Notes under the pieces: model-generated
Databases searched by the model: none
Told to the model about the DNA's origin: nothing
The model's input: the letters and a program-made list of their open reading frames with translations, nothing else
NCBI GenBank assembly: GCA_015487755.1
Contig: WFPG01000308.1
Coordinates: 1 to 7,295, forward strand
DNA from: Acidobacteriota bacterium
GTDB taxonomy: Bacteria > Acidobacteriota > Holophagae > Thermotomaculales > Thermotomaculaceae
DNA length: 7,295 bases
Reading direction: 5' to 3'
In this document: in pieces, positions 1 to 6,822 of the stretch
Layout of the letters: each line of letters opens with the position of its first letter
How positions within the stretch are numbered: position 1 is the stretch's first letter
Made by a program: the position numbers and the translations under genes

Positions 1-20
1 CAGATGTGTATAAGAGACAG
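1..20 (+). other. Nextera (Tn5 mosaic-end) sequencing adapter remnant
   Basis: Bases 2-20 are identical to the 19-bp Tn5 mosaic end used in Nextera libraries. The C at base 1 matches the Read 1 version of the adapter. This is library-construction sequence, not genomic DNA. It explains why infB stops at the window edge, and real sequence starts at base 21. Confidence 0.96.
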
Positions 21-252
21 CTTTTACCGTCTTTTCTTTTGCTTTCTTTTTAGAAGGTGTTTTTTTTGCACTTTCTTTTTTCGGTTTAGGCTTTTTACCT
101 TTAAAGTGCTTAACAATGTCGTCCATGCTTTCTTCAGGCACGGAACTCATATGAGATTTAATTTCGTAGCCCTTTGAGTTTAAAAACTCTATCAACTCCT
201 TATTGGAAACATTTAACTCCTTCGCTAACTCATGCACCCTTTTTTTAGCCAT
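21..252 (-). CDS. infB: Translation initiation factor IF-2, N-terminal fragment
   Basis: I translated this 5' end by hand: 77 complete codons, starting MAKKRVHELAKELNVSNKEL, before the reading frame enters adapter. This is the typical IF-2 N-terminal subdomain, a small helical domain with the VHELAKELNVSNKELIEFL-type pattern over residues 6-25. A Lys/Pro/Ala-rich linker of low complexity follows from about residue 51. The GTPase domain and the fMet-tRNA-binding domain lie beyond the contig end. IF-2 is the GTPase that brings initiator tRNA to the 30S subunit and promotes subunit joining. Its ATG overlaps the nusA stop codon by one base (TAATG at 254-250), so translation is probably coupled to nusA. 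Identification rests on the N-terminal motif plus gene order, and is strong. Confidence 0.93.
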
Positions 253-1547
253 TAGTTGCCCTCCCCGAGTAGTGCCTTTTTAGCCTGCTCTATCAATTGT
301 TCAGCGGACTTTTTACCGATTCCTTCAATTGTTGACAACTCTTCAACCGTTGCGTCGGCAACATCCTTTATTTTAGTAAACCCCGCTTCTTCAAGTTTTT
401 CAAGTTTTTTCTTGCCTATGCCTTTTAGTTCTTTTAAATCATGCTCTTCTTCGTCACTTCCGCCGCCCATTTGCTTTTTAATCTCTTCCTTTTTGTCCGC
501 TTCTCTCTTAACATCTATTGTCCAGCCTACAAGTTTGCTTGCAAGCCTTACATTCTGGCCGTGAGTGCCTATTGCAAGGGAATACTGGTCATCGGAAACA
601 ATTACCTCAAGCCTTTTGCTTTCCCTGTCTGCTATTGAAACCCTTAAAAGTTTTGCCGGCGAAAGGGCATTTTCCGCAAACCTTTCTATATCGTCTTCAT
701 ACTTGATAATATCCACCTTTTCGCCCTTTAATTCCCTTAAAATAGCCTTAATCCTCGAGCCTCCTACACCGACGCATGCACCTATAGGGTCAATATCCGG
801 CTCGGTTGAGTAAACGGCAACCTTTGACCTTTCTCCCGGCTCTCTCACTATGTTTTTTATAATAACCGTTCCTTCGTAAACCTCGGGAACTTCCATTTCA
901 AATAGTTTTATCAACAGCCTGGGGTCTGTTCTTGAAAGTTGAACCTGCAAGTCCCCGGTTTTTGAAACATCAACTATTACAGCCCTTACCCTGTCTCCCA
1001 CAGAAAACCTTTCTCCGGGAATTAACTGGTCTCTTCTAATAACACCTTCGGTTTTCCCTAAATCAACCACAACATTGCCCCTTTCAAACCTTCTAACAGG
1101 GACATTTACAACCTCTCCTATTCTCTCTTTAAACTCGTTGTAGATATGAAACCTTTCAAAGTCTTTAATCTTTGACATAATAACCTGTTTTGCCGCATTT
1201 GCCGCAATTCTGCCCATTGAGTCTTTATCTTTCTCAATCCTGATAGTCTCTCCGATTTCGGCATCTTCTTTGTAATTTTTTGCCTCTTCAAGGGAAATCT
1301 GGGTTTTCGGGTCTTCAACCTCTTCAACCACCTCTTTTAAGGCAAAAATCCTGATATCTCCCGTTTCCTCGTCAATCTCTACTTCAAACTCTCCGTCGTT
1401 TTTGAAATACTTTTTGGCGGCAGATATCATTGCCTCTTTAAGCATCTCAATTATCAATTCATACTCAATGTTTTTGTCGTGCGCAAGCTGGTGCATTGCG
1501 CTGATAAAGTCCTTCGGTGAAGGTTGTGTACTGCTTCTTCTCGGCAT
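252..1547 (-). CDS. nusA: Transcription termination/antitermination factor NusA
   Basis: NusA binds RNA polymerase and nascent RNA, and modulates pausing, intrinsic termination and antitermination. The 431-residue protein shows the family domains in order: an N-terminal RNAP-binding domain (about 14-135), S1 (about 142-206), KH1 (about 207-285, with DPIGACVGVGGSRI at 253-266) and KH2 (about 290-350, with SLAIGTHGQNVRLASKLVGW at 323-342). An acidic linker follows, then a C-terminal helix-hairpin-helix domain (about 370-426) with two GIGKK motifs at 376-380 and 409-413. The length lies between Bacillus NusA, which has no C-terminal repeats, and E. coli NusA, which has two; here I see one such module. 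The start is supported by AGAGAGGT at 1553-1560, where the GAGAGG core ends 6 nt before the ATG. rimP ends 22 nt upstream and infB overlaps downstream by one base. The GxxG loops (GVGG, GTHG) carry no Lys or Arg. Confidence 0.98.
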   Translation of the reverse strand: MPRRSSTQPSPKDFISAMHQLAHDKNIEYELIIEMLKEAMISAAKKYFKNDGEFEVEIDEETGDIRIFALKEVVEEVEDPKTQISLEEAKNYKEDAEIGETIRIEKDKDSMGRIAANAAKQVIMSKIKDFERFHIYNEFKERIGEVVNVPVRRFERGNVVVDLGKTEGVIRRDQLIPGERFSVGDRVRAVIVDVSKTGDLQVQLSRTDPRLLIKLFEMEVPEVYEGTVIIKNIVREPGERSKVAVYSTEPDIDPIGACVGVGGSRIKAILRELKGEKVDIIKYEDDIERFAENALSPAKLLRVSIADRESKRLEVIVSDDQYSLAIGTHGQNVRLASKLVGWTIDVKREADKKEEIKKQMGGGSDEEEHDLKELKGIGKKKLEKLEEAGFTKIKDVADATVEELSTIEGIGKKSAEQLIEQAKKALLGEGN

Positions 1548-1569
1548 AGTTTACCTCTCTCTTTTTTAT

Positions 1570-2031
1570 TTAGAATTTAATTTCTCTCTTCAGGTTTGCT
1601 TTTTTTATTTGAGGAAGGGGGATTTTAAACTCTCCGTCGTCTGTTTCAACTACAACATTATCCTTTTCATCCACCCCTTTTAAAATTCCCTCTACCTTTT
1701 TCCTGCCCCCTATATCTCCCTTTAACTGCACCTTTATTTTCTCTCCTGCAAATTTCTCAAAATCCCTCTTTTTCCCGACAATTCTATCTATACCGGGAGA
1801 GGAAACTTCAAGTGTGTAAGAGTGGGGGATTAAATCTTCAACATCCAACTCATAACTGATTTGATTGCTAATTTTCTGGCAGTCTTTAATTGTAACTCCG
1901 CCCTCTTTATCTATGTAAATTCGCAGAATCCATCTCTTGCCTTCGGGAACAAACTCAACAAAGACAAGTTCCATTCCCTCGTTTTCAATTATGTTTTCAG
2001 CGAGTTTTTCCACTTTTTTTAAATAATCCAT
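1570..2031 (-). CDS. rimP: Ribosome maturation factor RimP
   Basis: RimP assists late maturation of the 30S ribosomal subunit in the cytoplasm. The 153-residue product has the normal family length. It has an N-terminal alpha/beta domain (about 1-85) ending in the signature YTLEVSSPGIDR at residues 72-83, and a C-terminal SH3-like beta domain (about 88-150, including GRKKVEGILKGVDEKDNVVV at 109-128). It is the first gene of rimP-nusA-infB, an order conserved across many bacteria. The likely Shine-Dalgarno is GGAGA at 2042-2046, with a rather long 10-nt gap to the ATG. A second weak AAGG lies nearer. An intrinsic terminator hairpin sits only 7 nt upstream of that Shine-Dalgarno, inside the predicted leader, which suggests attenuation control. 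Confidence 0.96.
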   Translation of the reverse strand: MDYLKKVEKLAENIIENEGMELVFVEFVPEGKRWILRIYIDKEGGVTIKDCQKISNQISYELDVEDLIPHSYTLEVSSPGIDRIVGKKRDFEKFAGEKIKVQLKGDIGGRKKVEGILKGVDEKDNVVVETDDGEFKIPLPQIKKANLKREIKF

Positions 2032-2053
2032 ACCTTAACCATCTCCAAAAACT

Positions 2054-2080
2054 AAAAAAAGTGAGGAAACCTCACTTTTT
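2054..2080 (-). terminator. Intrinsic terminator / likely attenuator in the rimP leader
   Basis: On the minus strand this reads AAAAAGTGAGG, a TTT loop, then CCTCACTTTTT. That is a perfect 11-bp stem (2056-2066 with 2070-2080) whose core is the 6-bp GTGAGG/CCTCAC. Seven consecutive T residues (2060 to 2054) follow the core. It lies between mraY and rimP, so it can terminate the murJ-murG-mraY transcript; I see no other hairpin with a T-run after mraY. A promoter predicted at 2105-2132 lies upstream of it, so it would also sit in the leader of rimP-nusA-infB and control entry into that operon. The 5' A-run makes the element bidirectional in principle, but no plus-strand gene ends here. Confidence 0.85.
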
Positions 2081-2104
2081 AATAGAAAAATGCCGTCGCT
2101 TTAA

Positions 2105-2132
2105 AGTTTGCCATAATTAGCTTTTTTGTCAA
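2105..2132 (-). promoter_or_regulatory. Sigma-70-type promoter for rimP-nusA-infB
   Basis: On the minus strand a perfect -35 box TTGACA (2132-2127) is followed after 16 bp by CAAACT (2110-2105). CAAACT keeps the key A at position 2 and T at position 6 of a -10 hexamer, and is preceded by TGG, fitting the extended -10 pattern TGn. The -10 itself matches poorly (3 of 6). The predicted start is near 2098, giving a leader of about 67 nt that contains the hairpin at 2054-2080. The -35 is convincing; the exact -10 is less certain, and a 17-bp spacing to AAACTT is the alternative. Confidence 0.6.
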
Positions 2133-2205
2133 GGGTAAAATAATGCTAAACTTCCTTTGTCTTTTTACAAACACTGCTTTAATTTTTGTGCTTTAAAATT
2201 TCCTT

Positions 2206-3309
2206 TTACCTTATCTTCAACGACAACAGGCCTATTAAAGCAAGGATTACCGAAATCAGCCACAGCCTTACCACTGCTTTTGGCTCGGCTATACCTTTGT
2301 GGGTTAAAGTGTGGTGGTAGGGTGCCCTGTAAAGCATTCTCCTGCCCAACCTTGAGCCTATCTTTTCCTGTAAAAGGGAAGTGAATATTTCAAAGACAAA
2401 TAAACCGCCTACTATTAAAAACAAGAATTCCTGTTTAAGGAAAAAGGCAACCATTCCTATCACGCTTCCTATTGCAAGGGAGCCTGTATCCCCCATAAAG
2501 ATTTCGGCAGGATAGGTATTAAACCATAAAAACCCTACTATGCCCCCTATGAGTATTGAGCAGAAAATAACAATCTCTTCCGTGCCGGGTATATAGGGAA
2601 ATAAAAGGTATTGGGCAAGTATTTTATTGCCTATTACATATGCAAAAACAGTGTACACCCCTATTGCCAATACACTTGTTCCCCCAAGCAAGCCGTCCAT
2701 TCCGTCAACAATGTTTACCGCATTTATTATTGAAAACATTGTAAAAACAATAAAAATACCGAAAATCATGTCGGGAAGCGCCATTACCGGGTTTTTGTAA
2801 AAGGGAAGGTAAATTAAAGTTTTTAAACCTTCAGGCATAGGGTTTAAAGAAGAAAGGTAGAATATCGCAAAAGGGATTATAAAGGCAAAAAGCATTAAGG
2901 TTTTGCCCATCTGGGAAAGCCCGGAAAGGGATGATTTAAACCTGACTTTTAGAAAGTCGTCTATAAAACCCACAAAGCCTGTGTATAAAAAGCCTGCTAA
3001 CAGGACAAGCACATAGGTATTCCTTAAATCACCCCAGAAAAAGAGGGAAACCACTGTTGAAATTATTATCAACAAGCCCCCGGCGGTGGGTGTGCCTTTT
3101 TTTGAATATGAACTTACGCTTGCCTCTCCAGAAGTGTCTTTCATTCCCTTTTTGTAAAGGAAAACTATGAAATCCGAACCGTATATCAGGCAGAACATAA
3201 GGGAAAAAACCATCCCCATTAATGCCCTGAATGTAATGTAATTTGCAAGCCTGAAAAAACCGAAGTCTATTCCGTTTGCCTGACACAGTTCAATTATCAG
3301 TTTAATCAT
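2206..3309 (-). CDS. mraY: Phospho-N-acetylmuramoyl-pentapeptide transferase MraY
   Basis: This polytopic inner-membrane enzyme transfers phospho-MurNAc-pentapeptide from UDP to undecaprenyl phosphate, making lipid I. At 367 residues it has family length and many hydrophobic segments. Visible motifs are KKGTPTAGGLL (70-80), the Mg/catalytic pair GFIDDFLKV with D117-D118, NAVNIVDGMDGLLGG (196-210, D202 and D205), NTYPAEIFMGDTGSLA (264-279, D274) and the cytoplasmic His loop RAPYHHTLTHKG (328-339). In that loop the usual HHH is HHT, with Thr at 334. The ATG overlaps the murG stop by 8 bases (ATGATTAA), with AGAGGGG at 3314-3320 ending 4 nt before the start. It is the last gene of the operon, with a terminator hairpin about 125 bp downstream. 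The family call is secure despite the His change. Confidence 0.97.
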   Translation of the reverse strand: MIKLIIELCQANGIDFGFFRLANYITFRALMGMVFSLMFCLIYGSDFIVFLYKKGMKDTSGEASVSSYSKKGTPTAGGLLIIISTVVSLFFWGDLRNTYVLVLLAGFLYTGFVGFIDDFLKVRFKSSLSGLSQMGKTLMLFAFIIPFAIFYLSSLNPMPEGLKTLIYLPFYKNPVMALPDMIFGIFIVFTMFSIINAVNIVDGMDGLLGGTSVLAIGVYTVFAYVIGNKILAQYLLFPYIPGTEEIVIFCSILIGGIVGFLWFNTYPAEIFMGDTGSLAIGSVIGMVAFFLKQEFLFLIVGGLFVFEIFTSLLQEKIGSRLGRRMLYRAPYHHTLTHKGIAEPKAVVRLWLISVILALIGLLSLKIR

Positions 3310-5293
3310 TTTTCCCCTCTAATATTTTAAGTGTTTTAAAATACTTCTCCCTTACGCTGTAAACAGGCTTAAACTCGGAAGTGGTTATAAGCATTTTTTT
3401 GAGAAAAACCTGTAATTTTTCAATATCCGATAAACTTGAACTGTCTATCGCTATCCTTACCGCATCAAGCAAAGCCTCTCTAATCCTCACATTTTTATGG
3501 GTTAAGAATTTTTTATTCATTTTAACAAAATTGTCTTCGTCAAGGATAAGGGAAGACGCTTTTATGCTTTCGCAAATTACTTCAAAACTCTCAAACTTTT
3601 TTTCAAGGTTTTTGAGTATTTTCTCTTTTATTTTTTCATTTGTGGACAACTCTCTGAAAAAGCGGATAAAAAGGGAGATAGCCTCTCTCCTCACTTCAAA
3701 GTAGGAATCTTCAATCCCTTTTTCAATTACGGTTTCAAATTGAGGGAAAAATTTTTCTGCATTTTTAAAAGCAATAAGGGTGTTTCTCTTTAAGTAGCCT
3801 TTGAAGTTTGAAAAGTTATCCCACAAAAAGGGGTACTTTTCTTCAACTTTTAAAGCCCCTATCAACTTAATTGCCTTGTTAACTACCATAAAGTTTTGAG
3901 ATTGCAGGTACTCATCAATCTTTATTCTGTAAAACCTTGAGTAAAGGTTTGCCTCTCTTTCTTCTTTCGGTATTGCATAAAGGTACCTTACAAGATTGTC
4001 AAAATACCTTTGAAACTTAACAAATTGAGGTTCAAATACCCCTGTTATAAAGTTTATTTCGTCCTCTTTCCCCGTTAAAAGCCTGTAAATTGTTTCTACA
4101 ATAACCTCTTCCCCTTTTTCGTAAAAGAGAGACTTTGCGTTTTTAGAGATTTCATTCATTCTCTCACTATTGTTTAACAGGCTTTTCAGAAGGCTGATAA
4201 ACTCTTGCCCCTCAATGTAATCGTTGCCGTTCTTTCTCTTTTCAAACAAAACCTCGCAACCGCCTTTTTCCGCAATCCCTATTGCGTTTAACTCCTGGTG
4301 GTCTCCCGGCAAGCCCCTTTTGGGGATTAAAATTGCAGGCTTGCCGAGTGCTAAAATTTCAGAAATTGCTCCCGCCCCGGCCCTTGAAACAATTACATCC
4401 GCCGCTTTCTGGTAATCAAAAATTTTGTCAATAAACCTTTTGCCTGTGTAAAACAATTGCCCGTTTTTGTAAAGCCTTATTTCTTCCCCTTTTTCCTCTA
4501 TTTTAAACCCTGATTTTTTTAATAAGTTCAGGGTATCTTCAAAAGCGTTGTAACTTTCGGAAGTGTTCAAGCCTATTGAGTGGATAAATAAAGTGTTTTT
4601 AAAACCTGCCAATTCATTAACAGACTGTGCCACAAGCCTGTTTATTGTCCTTGCGCCTAATGAGCCTCCGGTTATAAGCACAACCTTTCTATCCGAAGGA
4701 ATGCCTAATTTTTCCTTAAAGTCTTCCTTTTTGTACCCTTCAAGGTACTGGCTTCTTACAGGATAGCCTGTGTAAACACATTTATTGCTCCATATAAAGT
4801 AGGAACTCTCTTTAAAGTTCACAAAAACCGTATCCGCAAAAAGGGATGCCACCTTGTTCAAAAGCCCGGGCACAAGGTTTTGCTCGTCTAAAACTATCTT
4901 GTGCTTTAAAAAAGGCTTGAGTAAAAAGCCTGCAACTATGACAGGCGCGGAAACATATCCCCCTGCTCCGATTATCAAATCAGGCTTAAACTTTATAATC
5001 TTCCCCATAGACTGTAATACCCCGAGTGAAAGGGAAAATATTGCTTTCAGTTTTTCAAATCCTGACTTGTCCGCAAAGGGGGAAGACTTGATAAACTCAA
5101 GTTTTATGCCGTGTTTTGGGACAATAACCTCTTCAGCCTTTCCCTTCAAGCCTAAATAAAGGGATTCTTCAACCTTAAAATGCTTTTTCAAAATATTGTA
5201 AACCGCTATACAGGGAATAACATGCCCCGCAGTCCCGCCCCCTGTTAGCAGTACTTTTATTTTTGAATTTGCAACTTTTTTTTCAAATGCCAT
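3302..5293 (-). CDS. murG: MurG lipid II synthase fused to a C-terminal HEAT-like helical domain
   Basis: MurG adds GlcNAc from UDP-GlcNAc to lipid I on the cytoplasmic membrane face, forming lipid II. Residues about 11-408 are a complete GT-B glycosyltransferase: GGGTAGHVIP (18-27), GAGGYVSAP (109-117), DEQNLVPGLLNK (136-147, Asp for the usual His), TGGSLGA (208-214), SRAGAGAISEILALGKPA (303-320) and DHQELNA (331-337). A segment of about 20 extra residues near 255-283 looks inserted relative to E. coli MurG. The protein then continues in frame to 663 residues, against about 360 for the family. The extension is soluble and helical, with HEAT-like pieces such as DSYFEVRREAISLFIRFF (529-546) and HKNVRIREALLDAVRIA (599-615). 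The start has GGGAG at 5298-5302, 4 nt upstream, and overlaps the end of murJ by 37 bp; no other start codon precedes the glycine loop. The role of the extension is unknown. Confidence 0.95.
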   Translation of the reverse strand: MAFEKKVANSKIKVLLTGGGTAGHVIPCIAVYNILKKHFKVEESLYLGLKGKAEEVIVPKHGIKLEFIKSSPFADKSGFEKLKAIFSLSLGVLQSMGKIIKFKPDLIIGAGGYVSAPVIVAGFLLKPFLKHKIVLDEQNLVPGLLNKVASLFADTVFVNFKESSYFIWSNKCVYTGYPVRSQYLEGYKKEDFKEKLGIPSDRKVVLITGGSLGARTINRLVAQSVNELAGFKNTLFIHSIGLNTSESYNAFEDTLNLLKKSGFKIEEKGEEIRLYKNGQLFYTGKRFIDKIFDYQKAADVIVSRAGAGAISEILALGKPAILIPKRGLPGDHQELNAIGIAEKGGCEVLFEKRKNGNDYIEGQEFISLLKSLLNNSERMNEISKNAKSLFYEKGEEVIVETIYRLLTGKEDEINFITGVFEPQFVKFQRYFDNLVRYLYAIPKEEREANLYSRFYRIKIDEYLQSQNFMVVNKAIKLIGALKVEEKYPFLWDNFSNFKGYLKRNTLIAFKNAEKFFPQFETVIEKGIEDSYFEVRREAISLFIRFFRELSTNEKIKEKILKNLEKKFESFEVICESIKASSLILDEDNFVKMNKKFLTHKNVRIREALLDAVRIAIDSSSLSDIEKLQVFLKKMLITTSEFKPVYSVREKYFKTLKILEGKND

Positions 5294-6783
5294 ATCACTC
5301 CCGCAAAGTAAAGTATGGATAATACTCCGCCTGCCCCTATAAACAAAGCGTAAAACGAAAAGCCGTTCAAACTCTTTAAAAAGTATTTTAATACAAAAAG
5401 GAAAATGGTGTAAGGAATTAGTGCTAACAATATGCCGTAAAAACCGCTAAAGTCATTTCTTTTAAATTTAATATCAAACTTTGAAAGCATAATAAACAAA
5501 ATTACCACCTGTGCAAGCATTGAAATTGCCGTGGCAAGGGCTATGCCCCCCTGTTTTAAACTTGTTTTGTAAAGGGCAAAATCAAGGATTATATTTAAAA
5601 TAGCCCCTATAACGGATGCTATTAAAGGATAGGTGTTGTTCTCCAGTGAAGAGTATGCCCTGCCTAAAACCGCAAGCATTCCCATAGGAAGCAAGACAAG
5701 AGCATAGTAAAAAAACGCTTTTGAAGTCAATAAAAGGGAGTGTGTTCCGAAATTTCCCCTTTTGTAAAAAATTGCAATTACCTCTTTCGGAAAGAGAAGA
5801 AAAAAAACTGTAACGGGAAGCAAAATGGCAATGTTTATAAGCAGTCCCTTTGCAATAAGGTTCCCGAAGGTTTCATTGTCTTTATTCCCTTTAAGTTTTG
5901 AAAACTCAGGTGCAAGCGCCCTTGAAATTGCAAGGGAAAAGAATGCAAAGGGAAGGTGGATTATCCTGAAACTGTACCACAAAGAAGAGATTGCACCGCT
6001 TCCCACAAGGGAAGCCACCAGCCTATCAACTATCTCCACGCTTTTGTTAACAATTGATAGAAAAAATATTTTAACCCCTTCAAACAGGGAAGATTTAAAC
6101 TCTCTATTTTCGTCAGCCACATCCATATTCTTTTCTTCTATCCTTAAAGAAAAGTAAACCTTAAAGACAAATGGCACCTGAATTAAAAGGAAAAGCAAAG
6201 CGCCTGTAAGATAGGCGTAAACTATTGAAACTTCTCCTAACTTTTTGTAGAAAAACACAAGAAAGAGTATTGTGCCCACATTCATAAAAGCAGGGGCAAT
6301 TGCATATAAAAAAGGCTTTCCGTTAAAAAGAAGGAAAGCGCCTAAAAGGGTTGCAAAGGATATCAAAAACAAAAAAGGCACAAGTTTGTATGCAAAACTT
6401 ACGGCGTAGTTATAAGAAATTCCGCTTAACCCAGGGGCTATAAAGTGAATCAAATGAGGGATAAACAGGTAAATTAAAAAGCACGCAAGTATTGACGCAA
6501 GGAAGGTAAAAAATACAATTTTCAAGAAAAACCTTTTTGCAGAGGCTGTTTTTCCCTGCTCTTTAAGCCTTTTAAACCTGGGCATAAAAGCCCTTTCAAA
6601 CATCTCTTCCCCAAGCACCCTTCTGAAAAGGTTCGGGATTGTAAAGGCTACTACAAAGGAATCAAATGTCGAGCCTGCGCCGAAATAGGTTGCGGTTACA
6701 ATCTCCCTTAACAACCCCAATAGCCTTGAAAGCAAAGTGCCTATTGAAATAAAAACCCCGCTTTTTACAATACCCTTATTCAT
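5257..6783 (-). CDS. murJ: Lipid II flippase MurJ (MVN/MviN family)
   Basis: MurJ is a MOP-superfamily membrane protein that flips lipid II from the cytoplasmic to the periplasmic leaflet. The 508-residue product is hydrophobic throughout, fits about 14 membrane segments, and matches family length. The N-terminal signature is clear: SRLLGLLREIVTATYFGAG (19-37), then DSFVVAFTIPNLFRR (41-55). R20, R26, D41 and R54 correspond to E. coli R18, R24, D39 and R52, a constant offset of two that also supports the chosen start. R273 in WYSFRIIHLP is the likely counterpart of R270. Other family blocks are FYKRGNF (339-345) and VLGRAYSSLENNTYP (372-386). It is first in the operon; its 3' end overlaps murG by 37 bp. 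No Shine-Dalgarno precedes the ATG, and a -10 box lies only 7 nt upstream, so the message may be leaderless. Confidence 0.97.
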   Translation of the reverse strand: MNKGIVKSGVFISIGTLLSRLLGLLREIVTATYFGAGSTFDSFVVAFTIPNLFRRVLGEEMFERAFMPRFKRLKEQGKTASAKRFFLKIVFFTFLASILACFLIYLFIPHLIHFIAPGLSGISYNYAVSFAYKLVPFLFLISFATLLGAFLLFNGKPFLYAIAPAFMNVGTILFLVFFYKKLGEVSIVYAYLTGALLFLLIQVPFVFKVYFSLRIEEKNMDVADENREFKSSLFEGVKIFFLSIVNKSVEIVDRLVASLVGSGAISSLWYSFRIIHLPFAFFSLAISRALAPEFSKLKGNKDNETFGNLIAKGLLINIAILLPVTVFFLLFPKEVIAIFYKRGNFGTHSLLLTSKAFFYYALVLLPMGMLAVLGRAYSSLENNTYPLIASVIGAILNIILDFALYKTSLKQGGIALATAISMLAQVVILFIMLSKFDIKFKRNDFSGFYGILLALIPYTIFLFVLKYFLKSLNGFSFYALFIGAGGVLSILYFAGVIWHLKKKLQIQK

Positions 6784-6790
6784 AATGTGT

Positions 6791-6796
6791 ATTGTA
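6791..6796 (-). promoter_or_regulatory. Extended -10 promoter of the murJ-murG-mraY operon
   Basis: On the minus strand TACAAT (5 of 6 to TATAAT) is preceded directly by TGA, giving an extended -10 (TGn). I see no convincing -35 box at 16-18 bp. The hexamer ends 7 nt before the murJ ATG at 6783, so transcription would start at or within a base or two of the initiation codon. There is no Shine-Dalgarno in the short gap, which fits a leaderless transcript. Confidence 0.55.
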
Positions 6797-6822
6797 TCAC
6801 AAAACCTTGATTTTAAAGGCTA

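Noticed and set aside
256..564. Plus-strand open frame opposite the nusA 3' end, and similar plus-strand frames at 441-813 and 1402-1683
   Set aside because: They lie antisense to well-identified nusA/rimP sequence, have low-complexity Ser/Leu/Phe-rich products and lack ribosome binding sites.
3029..3286. 85-residue minus-strand frame inside mraY
   Set aside because: It is an alternative frame of mraY, whose own frame carries all the catalytic motifs.
3381..3704. Plus-strand frame opposite the MurG C-terminal extension, which could have meant the extension is not coding
   Set aside because: The product is Ser/Leu/Phe-rich shadow sequence without a ribosome binding site. The minus frame is continuous with MurG and shows helical periodicity.
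4060..4075. Possibility that MurG and the helical extension are two genes joined by a sequencing error
   Set aside because: The frame is open throughout. I found no ribosome binding site with an ATG at the start of the extension, and the linker codons look like the rest of the gene. Read-level confirmation is still needed, as stated in the finding.
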